DNA of 64,000 bases, taken from contig NZ_JPRH01000004.1 in assembly GCF_000737705.1 (NCBI RefSeq), forward strand, positions 186,001 to 250,000. Reading direction: 5' to 3'. The position numbers and the translations under genes were made by a program. Source of the stretch: Chryseobacterium soli. Lineage in GTDB: Bacteria; Bacteroidota; Bacteroidia; Flavobacteriales; Weeksellaceae. The notes under the pieces were generated by a model. The model saw nothing but the letters and a program-made list of their open reading frames with translations, was not told the origin of the DNA and did not search any database. This document shows, in pieces, positions 34,552 to 44,515 of this stretch (within the stretch, counting starts at the first letter, position 1; every line of letters begins with the position of its first letter).

Positions 34552-35127
34552 TTATTTCAAATATTTAGTAATTGCTTCATTAGTAGGTTTTGTTGTACTT
34601 ATGAAGGTGTCGATTAATTTACCGTTTTCGTCAATCAGAAACTTGGTGAAATTCCAAAGGATGGTGGTATTTTTTACTCCGTTCAGATCTTTTTCTGTCA
34701 GATATTTAAAAATAGGTGCTGTATCATCTCCTTTTACAGAAACTTTAGCTGCCAAAGGAAAGGTTACCCCATAGTTTTTCTGGCAGAATGCTCCGATTTC
34801 AGTATTCGTTCCCGGTTCCTGACCGCCGAAGTTATTAGCCGGAAATCCAACGATGACCAACTTATCTTTATATTGTTCGTATACTTTCTCAAGATCTGCA
34901 TATTGAGGAGTAAATCCGCATTCGGAAGCGGTATTGACAATAAGAATTTTCTTTCCTTTAAAATCTGCAAAGTTAATTTCTTTACCATCAAGGCCTTCAA
35001 CTTTGAAATCATATATTGTTTTTCCCATAAGTTCGGTAGTTTTAGCTTTAGAAATTTCACTTTTTTGGTTGGTGCAGCTTTGCAAAAACGCGGTAAAAGA
35101 AAGCAGCATTAAAAAAATATTTTTCAT
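34552..35127 (-). CDS. Glutathione peroxidase family lipoprotein
   Basis: A 191-residue protein with a lipoprotein signal ending in LQSCTN and a peroxidase domain. The catalytic tetrad is complete with Cys in place of selenocysteine: TASECGFTPQY (Cys), FPANNFGGQEPG (Gln) and LWNFTKFLI (Trp, Asn). It would reduce peroxides at the membrane facing the periplasm, probably using thioredoxin-like donors. It lies 23 bp upstream of the ADP-ribosylglycohydrolase gene on the same strand. Confidence 0.93.
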   Translation of the reverse strand: MKNIFLMLLSFTAFLQSCTNQKSEISKAKTTELMGKTIYDFKVEGLDGKEINFADFKGKKILIVNTASECGFTPQYADLEKVYEQYKDKLVIVGFPANNFGGQEPGTNTEIGAFCQKNYGVTFPLAAKVSVKGDDTAPIFKYLTEKDLNGVKNTTILWNFTKFLIDENGKLIDTFISTTKPTNEAITKYLK

Positions 35128-35305
35128 TTGAATATTTATATTTATTGTTATATCTCAAAAGAGTTTCTGAATCTCTTTTACATCTAGTTTCACACTGCTA
35201 GTTACAAAATATATTTTATGTAGCCATTAAAAAACTTGCAATATTATCTATTGTATTCTATTGATGTTCCCTGTTTGAACACATCCGTATCATGTTACCC
35301 GGCAT

Positions 35306-35338
35306 AAAAAAGGAACAGAATGTACATTCTGTTCCTTT
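35306..35338 (-). terminator. Terminator with perfect 30-bp palindrome
   Basis: Bases 35309-35338 (AAAGGAACAGAATGT and its exact complement) form a perfect palindrome; on the minus strand a T run follows. It lies 28 bp past the stop of the gene at 35366-36028. Confidence 0.85.
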
Positions 35339-35365
35339 GTATTTTTGACTACATTGACTCTCCTA

Positions 35366-36028
35366 TTAAAATTTAAAAATATTCACAGGAAAGACTTTAT
35401 TAACATCTATTTTATTGATAATCATTACGTAATCACCGTCTTTTTTAGCGCTGGATGATTCTATTCTGAAAGGCATCATCATATTTCCTACTTTTTTGTA
35501 ATCGGAATAGCTCAATGCTTCGTCTTTCTTCACTTCTTTTACCAGCATATAGGTTTTAGTATCAAAGTAGTATAGATTTTTGTTTACATTTTTGGTAAGC
35601 TCTACTTTATGACAGTAAATATCTCCTACTTTTTCTTTTCCCAAGTATTTGGCTTCAAATCCTTTATTTTCCCAATCTATAAAATCATTATCGAAGCTTT
35701 CCGCCACATAATCCGGGTATTCCTGAAGTTTATTGGTCGCATAATTCATTGCATACCCTTTGTTTCCGTCGTATCCTTCGATGGCTGTATCTTTATTATT
35801 GATGGTAAGAACCGTTTTTGTAAGATTCGGGCGCTGCTGGTATATTTTTATAGGATATTCATCTTTAACTCCTAAAATAACCTTGCCTTGCAGCAATACT
35901 GAATTCAATAGTTTCCAACTCGTTAATCCTCCTGACAGTTCGATATTTTTATCTATAATTTCTTTTGCGGTCTGTGCAAAAGATATTTGTGACCAAATCA
36001 GGACGAATACTAACAGTAATTTCTTCAT
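35366..36028 (-). CDS. Exported LolA/LolB-like or outer-membrane lipoprotein-sorting-type protein
   Basis: A 220-residue protein with signal peptide (MKKLLLVFVLIWSQISFAQ). The domain starts TAKEIIDKNIELSGGLTSWK and runs through beta strands ending in a YFDTKTYMLVKEVKKDEA region. This pattern is common in flavobacterial exported proteins annotated as LolA-like or outer-membrane lipoprotein-sorting proteins, with an unclosed barrel that could bind lipid. True LolA function is not shown. Transcribed toward kdsA-side genes from its own start; kdsB lies 70 bp upstream on the same strand. Confidence 0.65.
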   Translation of the reverse strand: MKKLLLVFVLIWSQISFAQTAKEIIDKNIELSGGLTSWKLLNSVLLQGKVILGVKDEYPIKIYQQRPNLTKTVLTINNKDTAIEGYDGNKGYAMNYATNKLQEYPDYVAESFDNDFIDWENKGFEAKYLGKEKVGDIYCHKVELTKNVNKNLYYFDTKTYMLVKEVKKDEALSYSDYKKVGNMMMPFRIESSSAKKDGDYVMIINKIDVNKVFPVNIFKF

Positions 36029-36098
36029 TAACTCAATTTATAAATTCAAATATAGGGTTTTATTAATTTATGAATGTATCGGTTTAACGATTTATCAA

Positions 36099-36827
36099 TT
36101 AATTGAATAATAATTTTCTCGCTTTTTCCAGATCTTCCGGAGTATCGATTCCTACTCCCACGAAATTAGTCTCGATCATTTTAATTTTCATTCCATATTC
36201 CAGATAACGGATGCATTCTATTTTTTCTGATATTTCCAGCGGTTTCATTTCCAGTTTTGAAAACTGAAGCAGCGCGTGTTTTCTAAAAGCGTACACTCCG
36301 ATATGCTTAAAATAATCAACATTATAAGAAATTTCTCTATGAAAAGGAATGACAGAACGGCTGAAATACAGCGCAAAACCGTTATTATCGGTGATTACTT
36401 TTACGTTATTCGGGTTTTCAATTTCTTCTTTTTCAACCAGCTTTATTTTTAAAGAGGCCAAAGAGATTTCCTGATTGTCATCTTCTTTGAAAACTTCAAT
36501 AAGCTGTTGTAATGGCTCTAATTTCAGAAATGGTTCATCTCCCTGAACATTGATCACGATATCACATTCAATATTTTGAACGGCTTCTGCAATACGGTCG
36601 CTTCCAGTTTCGTGCTGGCCGGTCATTACTGCTTTTCCTCTGTTATTTACAATTTCATTGAAAATAATTTCTGAATCTGTAGCGACAAAAACTTCATCAA
36701 AAAGACCTGTTTCCACTACATTATGATATGTGGTGGTGATGACGGTTTTCTCTCCTAACATTTGCATAAGCTTTGCAGGAAAACGGCTTGCTTCGTACCG
36801 TGCCGGAATGACAGCGATGATTTTCAT
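36099..36827 (-). CDS. kdsB: 3-deoxy-manno-octulosonate cytidylyltransferase
   Basis: A 242-residue enzyme that activates KDO with CTP to CMP-KDO for lipopolysaccharide. Motifs: [16 protein letters not shown] (5-20, CTP binding), [26 protein letters not shown] and the C-terminal [13 protein letters not shown]. Together with kdsA at 14010-14819 it supports KDO-containing LPS in this organism. The upstream lipoprotein gene ends 11 bp before it, so they are probably co-transcribed. Confidence 0.96.
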   Translation of the reverse strand: MKIIAVIPARYEASRFPAKLMQMLGEKTVITTTYHNVVETGLFDEVFVATDSEIIFNEIVNNRGKAVMTGQHETGSDRIAEAVQNIECDIVINVQGDEPFLKLEPLQQLIEVFKEDDNQEISLASLKIKLVEKEEIENPNNVKVITDNNGFALYFSRSVIPFHREISYNVDYFKHIGVYAFRKHALLQFSKLEMKPLEISEKIECIRYLEYGMKIKMIETNFVGVGIDTPEDLEKARKLLFN

Positions 36828-36838
36828 CTTATTGTATA

Positions 36839-37552
36839 TTAATTATTATTGTATTTGTAGAAATAAATGGTCTCGGGACCGGATAATCTATGGCTAAAGT
36901 ACTGTATTTCTTTACTGTCTTTTATTTTAAACCCGTAAAACGTACCTTTTATTATATTATCGGCTAAAAGCTTAAAATCAATCGATACAAAATCAGTATC
37001 ATAGACCAGTTTTTTTTGAGATTTAAAATCCTGTGGGCGTATTATTTTTAAAAATAATTGATAGGTCACAGAGTCTTTGGTTTTGTACGTAAAAACATCA
37101 TTAGATCCTAATGCCTCAAATTCAAATAGCTGCGACTCTTTATTAAATTTAAATTTTTTAAATCTTTCGAGAGTAGAATTACAATTCTTCAATAATCCCC
37201 ATTCTGAATCAGAAATAGCCTTAAGCTTTTCACCACTTTTTTTAACAATAAACTCGTTTCCATCCATTACTCCTGGATATAAAGCATACGTATCTTTACT
37301 GATGATTATTTTATTAATTCTGGCTTTCGGTCCTAAATTTAGTTCCAGAATTTTGGAACTGTCATTTCTTTTAATAAGTTGAGCATCTACTGTTCTATAC
37401 TTATTGGTGACCGTATAAGAATTAAAATACGTATGCTTTACAACCATGGAGTCACATGCATTATCAATAGGATAAAGCACATAATCCTCTTTTTTACAAG
37501 AGATTAAGCTTAATGCTGTAATTATAAAAAAACCTTTGTGAAGGTATTTCAT
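36839..37552 (-). CDS. Lipoprotein of unknown function
   Basis: A 237-residue protein with a lipoprotein signal ([16 protein letters not shown], lipobox LISC). The mature part is beta-rich with no family I recognise. It lies between the aminotransferase gene (12 bp upstream) and kdsB (11 bp downstream) in one minus-strand run. Confidence 0.65.
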   Translation of the reverse strand: MKYLHKGFFIITALSLISCKKEDYVLYPIDNACDSMVVKHTYFNSYTVTNKYRTVDAQLIKRNDSSKILELNLGPKARINKIIISKDTYALYPGVMDGNEFIVKKSGEKLKAISDSEWGLLKNCNSTLERFKKFKFNKESQLFEFEALGSNDVFTYKTKDSVTYQLFLKIIRPQDFKSQKKLVYDTDFVSIDFKLLADNIIKGTFYGFKIKDSKEIQYFSHRLSGPETIYFYKYNNN

Positions 37553-37564
37553 AAAAATGATGGT

Positions 37565-38818
37565 TTATTTTAAAGCATTCAGCGCGTTCTCCAGTTTCGG
37601 CATCATGACTTCAATTTCATGAACGTCTAATCCTCCTACTGAAGCACGGAACCAAGGTTCTGATTTTTCTTCTCCAAAAGCTGAGAAAGGGACCAATGCT
37701 ACTCCGGCATCGTTAATTAGGTAAAATACCAGATCAGAAGAGTTTCCGATTATGGTACCTTCCGGTTTTGTTTTTCCGATATAGTCTAATTTGATGGTAA
37801 GGTAAAGCGCACCCATAGGCTCAATACTTTCTACGGCCAATCCTTTAGCTTTCAGATCCTGAATTCCTTTGTGAAGTACTTTCAGGCTGGTTTCAAGCTT
37901 TCCTTTGAAATCATTTACGAAAGTATCCACATCTGCAGTATTTTCATAGAATTTAGCGGTAGCTTCCTGTTCCGGTTTTGGTGCCCAGGCTCCAACGTGA
38001 GTAAGAAGCGCCTTCATTTTATCGATAATATGAGCAGGACCGAATCCCCATCCTACACGAACTCCGGTTGCTGCCAGGCATTTAGAGATACCGTCGATAT
38101 AAATTGTATATTCTTTCATTTCCGGGAAAAGAGAAACGGGATCAACATGTTTTGCGCCAAAAGTAAGACAAGAATAGATCTGGTCATACATCAGGTATAG
38201 AGGTTTTTCATCTTCTCCTCTTTTTTTGTTTTCTTCCAGCACCATTTCACAAATTTCTGAAAGCTGTTCTTCTGTAAACATCGTTCCGGTTGGGTTCAGC
38301 GGTGAGCACAGTGCCAGTAATACAGCTCCGTTCAGATGGGGTCTTAAATCATCTGCAGTGGGAAGAAAGTTATTTTCAGGTGTAGTTTTTACTTCTACAG
38401 CATCAGCTGACGTTAAATAAGCATAGTGGTTGTTATTCCAGGACGGAGTTGGATAGATTACTTTATCTCCTTCATCAACAATGGTTTTGTATACTGCATA
38501 GATCAAAGGTCTTGAACCTGCAGTGATCAAAATATCGTTGGGTGAATACTCAAGATTCCATCTGTTTTTCAGGTCTCTTGCCACCTCTTTTCTTAATGAC
38601 AGAAGTCCATTAGCCGGCGGATAATTTGTCAGATTGTTCTGATATGCTTTCTGAATTTCTTCCTTCAACTTTGCAGGTATCGGATACAGATTAGAATTCA
38701 GGTCGCCAATGGTAAGGTTGGCTATTTCTGCTCCTTTTGCCTTTAAATCATTTACTTCATTACCAATTTTTACAATTTCAGAACCGATCAGGTTCGCTGC
38801 TAATTTTGAAACTTTCAC
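37565..38818 (-). CDS. PLP-dependent aminotransferase, aspartate aminotransferase class
   Basis: A 417-residue fold-type I aminotransferase. Visible: LTIGDLNSNLYPIP (substrate arm), TNYPPANGLLSLRKEVA, ALCSPLNPTGTMFTEEQL (PLP Asn), YDQIYS (Asp/Tyr) and the Schiff-base lysine in DGISKCLAATGVRVGWGFG. A late Arg (WFRASVGG) binds the alpha-carboxylate. Family members use aspartate, tyrosine or similar amino donors; the exact substrate is uncertain. It leads a run with the lipoprotein and kdsB genes. Confidence 0.9.
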   Translation of the reverse strand: MKVSKLAANLIGSEIVKIGNEVNDLKAKGAEIANLTIGDLNSNLYPIPAKLKEEIQKAYQNNLTNYPPANGLLSLRKEVARDLKNRWNLEYSPNDILITAGSRPLIYAVYKTIVDEGDKVIYPTPSWNNNHYAYLTSADAVEVKTTPENNFLPTADDLRPHLNGAVLLALCSPLNPTGTMFTEEQLSEICEMVLEENKKRGEDEKPLYLMYDQIYSCLTFGAKHVDPVSLFPEMKEYTIYIDGISKCLAATGVRVGWGFGPAHIIDKMKALLTHVGAWAPKPEQEATAKFYENTADVDTFVNDFKGKLETSLKVLHKGIQDLKAKGLAVESIEPMGALYLTIKLDYIGKTKPEGTIIGNSSDLVFYLINDAGVALVPFSAFGEEKSEPWFRASVGGLDVHEIEVMMPKLENALNALK

Positions 38819-38853
38819 TTTATTTTTATTTAAAATTTACTAATATTATCTTC

Positions 38854-39744
38854 TTACATTGATTTCTCTTCTATTTGACCCACAGGTATATGGGCATCAT
38901 AGACGGCTATTAGTTCTCTGGTTTTTTTTGCGGTATTGGAGTTCGGATATTTTTTGATAATCCGGTTGTATTCTTCCCTTTTGTCATCAACAATTTTTCC
39001 TCCCTCGCTGTCATAAATCGGATCACTATCCATTCCCAAGAGATAATCAGCTAAATAACTGTTATAGTCATTTTTCGCTCTTTTAATCAATGGGCTTTTT
39101 GGATATTTATTGATAAAGTTCTCCCATACGATCAATCGGTCACCTAATTCTTCCCAGGTTATCATCAGACCTCCATTGATGGCATAATTTTCCTTATTAT
39201 CTTTTGCCATCTGTGAAATATAAACACTATAATCAGGAGTCACCTTATTCTTAAACACAGACTCATAATATCCCGGTAATGAATGAATTTCGGTAAGACC
39301 CTCGCCCATTACACGAAATTCAAGGCCTGCTTTATTCAGTTCTGCAGCTATTTTTTTCACATTGTCCGGCAGATCATAGGTATCCGGTCCTGTATGATAA
39401 TCAATATATTTGTCTAATATATCTGTATGCAGACCATTGAGACACTCTGTATATTTTTCTCTTATTTTCAGGTAATCTTCGTATACTTTGTCATTCTGTT
39501 CCGGGCTGTTTTCCGCTATTTCCTTATTAACCTTTGTACGGTACCATTGAAGAGCAGTTATATAATCCTCCGTCTTGTTAGCAGGTGAACACGCAGTATC
39601 AATTGGCTTAAACAGCTCTTCTTTCATTTCTGTTCCGGCAATTGAATCATTGGCTGTTTTTCCTTCTGCGCTTTTAGATGCTTCTTTTTTGCATGAAAAA
39701 ACAAGTACGGAAAGCATGCAGACTGCTAAGCTCTTTCTCATCAT
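38854..39744 (-). CDS. Lipoprotein of unknown function with helical repeats
   Basis: A 296-residue protein with a lipobox (SVLVFSCKKE). The mature part is helical and rich in charged residues, with a FINKYPKSPLIKRA segment and a later IIKKYPNSNTAKKTR segment that look like tetratricopeptide-type repeats. Function unknown. It follows the phosphohexomutase gene by 17 bp. Confidence 0.65.
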   Translation of the reverse strand: MMRKSLAVCMLSVLVFSCKKEASKSAEGKTANDSIAGTEMKEELFKPIDTACSPANKTEDYITALQWYRTKVNKEIAENSPEQNDKVYEDYLKIREKYTECLNGLHTDILDKYIDYHTGPDTYDLPDNVKKIAAELNKAGLEFRVMGEGLTEIHSLPGYYESVFKNKVTPDYSVYISQMAKDNKENYAINGGLMITWEELGDRLIVWENFINKYPKSPLIKRAKNDYNSYLADYLLGMDSDPIYDSEGGKIVDDKREEYNRIIKKYPNSNTAKKTRELIAVYDAHIPVGQIEEKSM

Positions 39745-39761
39745 TTTCTATAGATCTGATA

Positions 39762-41477
39762 TTAATCCAGCTTCAGATCTTTTCTTATTTCTTCAATCTT
39801 AGCTTCCAATGTTTTCAATTTGTCTTTGAAATCTGCCTCTGAAGTGATACTGTCTTTTACAGAGATATAAAATTTAATTTTCGGTTCTGTTCCTGAAGGT
39901 CTTACACAGACTTTAGTTCCGTCCTGAGTATAATAAATCAGTACATTAGATTTTGGAATGCCATCCATCACTTTCTTTGCGTTTTCAGAAACCACAAAGT
40001 TCGTCTGTTCTTTGAAATCCTTTACTTCTTCTACCAATGAGCCTGCTAATTCCTTAGGTGGATTTTCGCGGAAGTTTTTCATCATATTCTGAATCTCTTC
40101 TGCTCCGTCTCTGCCCTTTCTGACAAGGTTAACAAGCCCTTCATAATACATTCCCACTTCCTGGTAGATCTCAATCATATATTGGTACATGGTTCTTCCG
40201 TTTGCTTTACACCAGGCTGCAATTTCGCAGGCAAGGACAATACTTCCGCAAGAATCTTTATCACGGACAAAATCTCCGGTCATGAATCCAAAACTTTCTT
40301 CTCCACCACAGATAAATTTCTCTGTTCCTTCCGCTTCACGGATCATTTTTCCAATCCATTTGAATCCGGTAAGTCCTGCTTTACAGTCTACTCCGAATTT
40401 CTGTGCGATATCAAAGAATATATCTGAAGTTACAATGGTAGAACCTATAAATTCTTTACCTGCAATTTTACCCAATTTTCTCCATTCGTTTAAAATGTAG
40501 TAGGTAAGAATTGTATTCGTTTGGTTTCCATTCAATAGCTGCATTTCACCATCAAGGTTTCTTACGGCAATTCCCAATCTGTCGCCATCCGGATCTGTTC
40601 CGATTACGATGTCTGCATTGGTAATTCTTGCCAGGTCCATTGCCATTTCTAATGCGGCAGGTTCTTCAGGGTTTGGAGATTCTACCGTCGTAAAATTACC
40701 GCTAGGAATCATCTGCTCTTTTACAAGATCAATTTTCTTGAATCCCGCTTTTTCTAATGCTTTTGGAACCGTAGTATAGGTGGTTCCGTGGATTGAGGTG
40801 AAAACAATATTTAAGTTTTCTTTTCCTACATTCTGATAGGTAGAATTTTCAATACAGGCATCGATATAAACGTCATCCTGCTCTTCTCCGATCCATTCGA
40901 TTAAATCATCATTTCCATTGAATTTAATTTCCTCAAATTTTACAGAATATACTTCATTGATGATCGCTTCATCGTGAGGAGGGACGATCTGTGCTCCGTC
41001 ATTCCAATATACTTTATAGCCATTGTATTCCGGCGGATTGTGAGATGCCGTTAATACAATTCCACCATTACATTTTTTATCACGTACCGTGAAAGATAAT
41101 TCAGGGGTTGGTCTGTGTTCTTTGAAAAGAAGAACTTTAATTCCGTTTGCGGTTAAAACATCAGCCACTAATTTTCCAAATTCTTTGGAGTTGTGACGTA
41201 CGTCATACGCTATAGCCACTTTTATTTCTTCGTTGGGAAACTGCGTCAACATATAATTCGCAAGTCCCTGTGTAGCTTGACCTAACGTGTATTTATTTAA
41301 ACGATTGGTTCCTACTCCCATAATTCCACGCATTCCTCCTGTTCCGAATTCCAATTCTCTGTAAAAAGAATCTTCCAAATCCGGTGAATTGCCGTCTATT
41401 AATAATTGTACGGCATCTCTTGTTTCCTGATCGAAGGTGTCACTTAACCAAAGTTTCGCTTTTTCTAGTGTTGTCAT
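39762..41477 (-). CDS. Phosphoglucomutase/phosphomannomutase-type phosphohexomutase
   Basis: A 571-residue alpha-D-phosphohexomutase. The phosphoserine loop is TASHNPPEYNGYKVYW, the metal loop GTDPDGDRLGIAV, the sugar loop GGEESFGFMTGDFV, and the phosphate-binding loop RPSGTEPKIKFY. The enzyme interconverts glucose (or mannose) 1- and 6-phosphates for glycan and energy metabolism. The start is ATG 41477 (MTTLEKAKLWLSD); the frame is open to 41558, but the added 27 residues do not look like the family. Confidence 0.93.
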   Translation of the reverse strand: MTTLEKAKLWLSDTFDQETRDAVQLLIDGNSPDLEDSFYRELEFGTGGMRGIMGVGTNRLNKYTLGQATQGLANYMLTQFPNEEIKVAIAYDVRHNSKEFGKLVADVLTANGIKVLLFKEHRPTPELSFTVRDKKCNGGIVLTASHNPPEYNGYKVYWNDGAQIVPPHDEAIINEVYSVKFEEIKFNGNDDLIEWIGEEQDDVYIDACIENSTYQNVGKENLNIVFTSIHGTTYTTVPKALEKAGFKKIDLVKEQMIPSGNFTTVESPNPEEPAALEMAMDLARITNADIVIGTDPDGDRLGIAVRNLDGEMQLLNGNQTNTILTYYILNEWRKLGKIAGKEFIGSTIVTSDIFFDIAQKFGVDCKAGLTGFKWIGKMIREAEGTEKFICGGEESFGFMTGDFVRDKDSCGSIVLACEIAAWCKANGRTMYQYMIEIYQEVGMYYEGLVNLVRKGRDGAEEIQNMMKNFRENPPKELAGSLVEEVKDFKEQTNFVVSENAKKVMDGIPKSNVLIYYTQDGTKVCVRPSGTEPKIKFYISVKDSITSEADFKDKLKTLEAKIEEIRKDLKLD

Positions 41478-41576
41478 ATGTATATTTCGTATTTTTTTAA
41501 GTTGGAAGCAGGGTGCTTGAAGATGGAAGTTATTGTATTTACTACTTCTTGCACACAACTATAATTTATTCTTTTA

Positions 41577-42287
41577 CTAATCCAGTTTTTTATTCTCTAC
41601 CCTTGTTGTTTTATCAATCTTAAAAGCTCTGATAGGGTCATTATAATAGATCAATTTCGCTGTATTCTGAACATGTCCTTTCAACGAATCTTTTACATTA
41701 ACTTCTGCATAATTCCCATTTTTAGAGTCGATATTCAGATTGGTAATCTTCCAGTATGGCGCAATTAAACTCGCTGTATCTGAGATCTTTATCACTGCAT
41801 TTTTAGTCTCCCCAAGAAAATTGGCACGGCTTCTGTTCCGCATCTCCACTTCTGCTCTTCTCGTATTGACCGATCCCATAAAAGTAGCGTTATTTTTTAA
41901 ATTCAGCCTAAAATTATCGGTTTTAATTTGACTTGAAATATTCATTTCTACAGAATCAGCAACAGAAACTTTTTCAAGGTTATATTTTGAATAGATAGTT
42001 ACATTATAAAAATCAACCCCTTTTGTCCCTCTGCTTTCTTTGATAGAAAGGGTTTTATCTTTTACATCCACATCCAGGTTGGCAGCAACATTCGGATAGG
42101 TTTCAATTTCAACGAAATTCTTTGGTCCTCGAGCATAAAACACCCGGAACTTCCCTTCCAAGTCAAGGTTCACAAATTCTGCAACATCTACATCTTTTTT
42201 CTCAATATTTCCTTTCGGAGAAATTTTCCCACAGGAAACTAAAGAAAAAACGGCCATTGCATATACTATATTTCTCATTCTTTTCAT
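41577..42287 (-). CDS. DUF2807 (head GIN) lipoprotein
   Basis: A 236-residue lipoprotein (VFSLVSCGK) with a repetitive beta-type domain: VDVAEFVNLDLEGKFRVFYA near the start is the usual opening of the DUF2807 head GIN domain, which forms a right-handed beta-helix-like structure. Role unknown, at the outer or inner membrane. Its ATG overlaps the stop of the DUF3667 gene by one base (TAATG), so it is translationally coupled. Confidence 0.82.
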   Translation of the reverse strand: MKRMRNIVYAMAVFSLVSCGKISPKGNIEKKDVDVAEFVNLDLEGKFRVFYARGPKNFVEIETYPNVAANLDVDVKDKTLSIKESRGTKGVDFYNVTIYSKYNLEKVSVADSVEMNISSQIKTDNFRLNLKNNATFMGSVNTRRAEVEMRNRSRANFLGETKNAVIKISDTASLIAPYWKITNLNIDSKNGNYAEVNVKDSLKGHVQNTAKLIYYNDPIRAFKIDKTTRVENKKLD

Positions 42288-43015
42288 TAAAATATTTTAT
42301 ATAAAAGTATAATTATTGCTAAAATTTCAATTCCTAATGCACTGTAAAATACTGACAATCTCCAAAACAACCCTAATTTTGAGTAAGAAGCTTTAAAAGC
42401 ATTATAATAGGTAAAAGCAGGAAAAAGCAGGAAGCCAGACACCAGAATTTTATCTACACTATCAATAATTGTCGATAATGGTTTATAGATGCTTATGATA
42501 CTCACCAAATCATCTACCAATAATATGGCTAAAATTCCTGATAGACTTACCGATGCTATAATAACATGCTCTGCAAGATTCAGCATCATACGCTTAAAAA
42601 GAATCCAGCCGTTCAATGCCAGAATAGGAATCAATGAAAATAAAATCGTTTTGGAATATTGGGAGAAAAAATCTATAATCTTTGAGCTTTCCTCAGGAAA
42701 TTTATTTGGATTCAGATCCAGATAAAAATGCAGCGCTAAAGCATTAAATCCAAATAAAATGAGCAGTAAAGAGAATAAGTTATAATATGCAATTCTTTTA
42801 CCCGCGATGTAATTTATTGCCATTGTTCCGGGATTCAGCAGTACATGTTTTAATGTTCGGAAAAATTTTGATTCCACATGCCAAATCGATCCTAAAATAT
42901 CACTTTTAATAAGAGAGCTCAAAGTTATTCTTTCCGTATCGGATTTTTGTCCGCAATGAGAACAAAACTCACCGGATATCCTATGGCCACAGTTTAAACA
43001 ACTTTTTTTAGTCAT
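42287..43015 (-). CDS. DUF3667 membrane protein with N-terminal zinc ribbon
   Basis: A 242-residue protein. A zinc ribbon opens it (SCLNCGHRISGEFCSHCGQ), followed by the DUF3667 segment WHVESKFFRTLKHVLLNPG and about five membrane helices. The family is common in Bacteroidota; function unknown. ATG 43015 (MTKKSC) is preferred to the one at 43030. Its stop codon overlaps the next ATG by one base. Confidence 0.85.
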   Translation of the reverse strand: MTKKSCLNCGHRISGEFCSHCGQKSDTERITLSSLIKSDILGSIWHVESKFFRTLKHVLLNPGTMAINYIAGKRIAYYNLFSLLLILFGFNALALHFYLDLNPNKFPEESSKIIDFFSQYSKTILFSLIPILALNGWILFKRMMLNLAEHVIIASVSLSGILAILLVDDLVSIISIYKPLSTIIDSVDKILVSGFLLFPAFTYYNAFKASYSKLGLFWRLSVFYSALGIEILAIIILLYKIF

Positions 43016-43154
43016 ATTAAAAATCAACACATTTGGGATACAGACTCTACAATATTTTTTATCTTTTTAACTCTTGGGTTTATAATCTATTCTTAGCCAG
43101 CTATATGTAATTCCCACGTCAAATGAATTTCCATGAGAATTATTTATTATTATT

Positions 43155-43547
43155 TCAATTGGCAGGAAGAGAATTGGAATAGATTAACAATAATACAAAA
43201 AACACTACGATTATCACTGCAATAATCGAGGGTTTCCATAAAGATTTTTTAAGAAGCTGATCTTCATTCGGAAAATATTTAGGCATAAAATAATAGGAAA
43301 AAATACTTCCTCCTGCTATTCCGCACAGATATGCAAGCGAACTCTTAGGGTTTTCCGGAATATTGACAATAACAAGAGTTGCTATCGTCATGAGAACGGA
43401 AAGCCCTAATATCATGTACGCTTCTTTCTTTTTTTTGACTTCTATTAAGTTTTGATATAATAAAACTCCGCCAAACAAAGGCGATAAGAGAATAGAAAAA
43501 CCTAAAATAGCTTTTTTAGAATATATTTTCGGCGTTTGATCATCCAT
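43155..43547 (-). CDS. Small membrane protein of unknown function
   Basis: A 130-residue protein with four hydrophobic segments (about 13-33, 43-62, 67-85 and 107-127). No family is recognised. It begins 2 bp after the stop of the glycosyltransferase gene, so the two are probably co-translated. Confidence 0.65.
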   Translation of the reverse strand: MDDQTPKIYSKKAILGFSILLSPLFGGVLLYQNLIEVKKKKEAYMILGLSVLMTIATLVIVNIPENPKSSLAYLCGIAGGSIFSYYFMPKYFPNEDQLLKKSLWKPSIIAVIIVVFFVLLLIYSNSLPAN

Positions 43548-43549
43548 AC

Positions 43550-44500
43550 CTATATCACTTCATCAATATTATAATTTTTATGCTCGCGATTGGTTCGGAT
43601 AATCATTTCCCCTAAGAATCCGGCAATAAAAAGTAAGGTTCCCATGATCATCATGGTTAAAGCAATAAAAAACCACGCATTATTGGTAAGCAGATGTCCG
43701 TAAATTCCTCTGGCAATATCAATCAGTTTGGAAACTCCCAGCCAAAGAGCAGAAAGAAAACCTAAGATAAACATCACGGTTCCAACTGCTCCAAAGAAAT
43801 GCATTGGTCTGCCTCCAAAACGACTGACAAACCAAAGTGTTACCAAATCCAAAAAGCCACGGATAAATCTTTCCGTCCCAAATTTAGAAGTTCCGTAAGG
43901 TCTTGCCTGGTGCTTAACCTCTTTTTCTGTAATTCTTCTGAACCCGGCATTGGCGGCCAGCACAGGGATATAACGGTGCATATCTCCATATACATCGATC
44001 GATTTTACCACCTGCTTTTTATACGCTTTCAAACCGCAGTTGAAATCATGAAGTTCTACTCCTGATACTTTTCTAGCTGCGGCATTGAATAGTTTTGAAG
44101 GAACATTTTTAGTCATTACGTTATCAAAACGCTTCTTTTTCCAGCCTGAAACAATATCATAATTATCTTCGACAATCATGTTGTAGAGTTCAGGAATTTC
44201 TTCCGGAAAATCCTGTAAATCAGCATCCATAGTGATTACAACATCTCCATGCGCTCTTTCAAACGCTGCATGAAGTGCTTGAGATTTTCCATAATTTCTG
44301 GAAAATTTAATCCCATGAATCTGAGGGTGCTGTACTTTCAGATTTTCAATAATATTCCACGATAAATCCGTACTTCCATCATCTATGAACCAAATTTCAT
44401 ATGATAAATTGACTGCTTTACAGACATAATCGATCCTTGAAAAAAGTTCTTCCAGAGAAGCTTCTTCGTTAAGTAACGGAATAACTATAGATAGATTCAT
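43550..44500 (-). CDS. Family 2 glycosyltransferase with C-terminal membrane helices
   Basis: A 316-residue protein. The GT-A domain (1-220) has SIVIPLLNEEASLEELFSRI, FIDDGSTDLSW and the DxD-type MDADLQDFPEE, then two membrane helices (about 232-255 and 272-298). This is the layout of GtrB/ArnC/DPM1-like enzymes that load a sugar onto a polyprenyl phosphate at the inner membrane. It would supply lipid-linked sugar for GT-C enzymes such as that at 15676-17166, which is inference. Starts 15 bp after the DUF4199 gene. Confidence 0.9.
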   Translation of the reverse strand: MNLSIVIPLLNEEASLEELFSRIDYVCKAVNLSYEIWFIDDGSTDLSWNIIENLKVQHPQIHGIKFSRNYGKSQALHAAFERAHGDVVITMDADLQDFPEEIPELYNMIVEDNYDIVSGWKKKRFDNVMTKNVPSKLFNAAARKVSGVELHDFNCGLKAYKKQVVKSIDVYGDMHRYIPVLAANAGFRRITEKEVKHQARPYGTSKFGTERFIRGFLDLVTLWFVSRFGGRPMHFFGAVGTVMFILGFLSALWLGVSKLIDIARGIYGHLLTNNAWFFIALTMMIMGTLLFIAGFLGEMIIRTNREHKNYNIDEVI

Positions 44501-44515
44501 TTAATTTTAATAAAA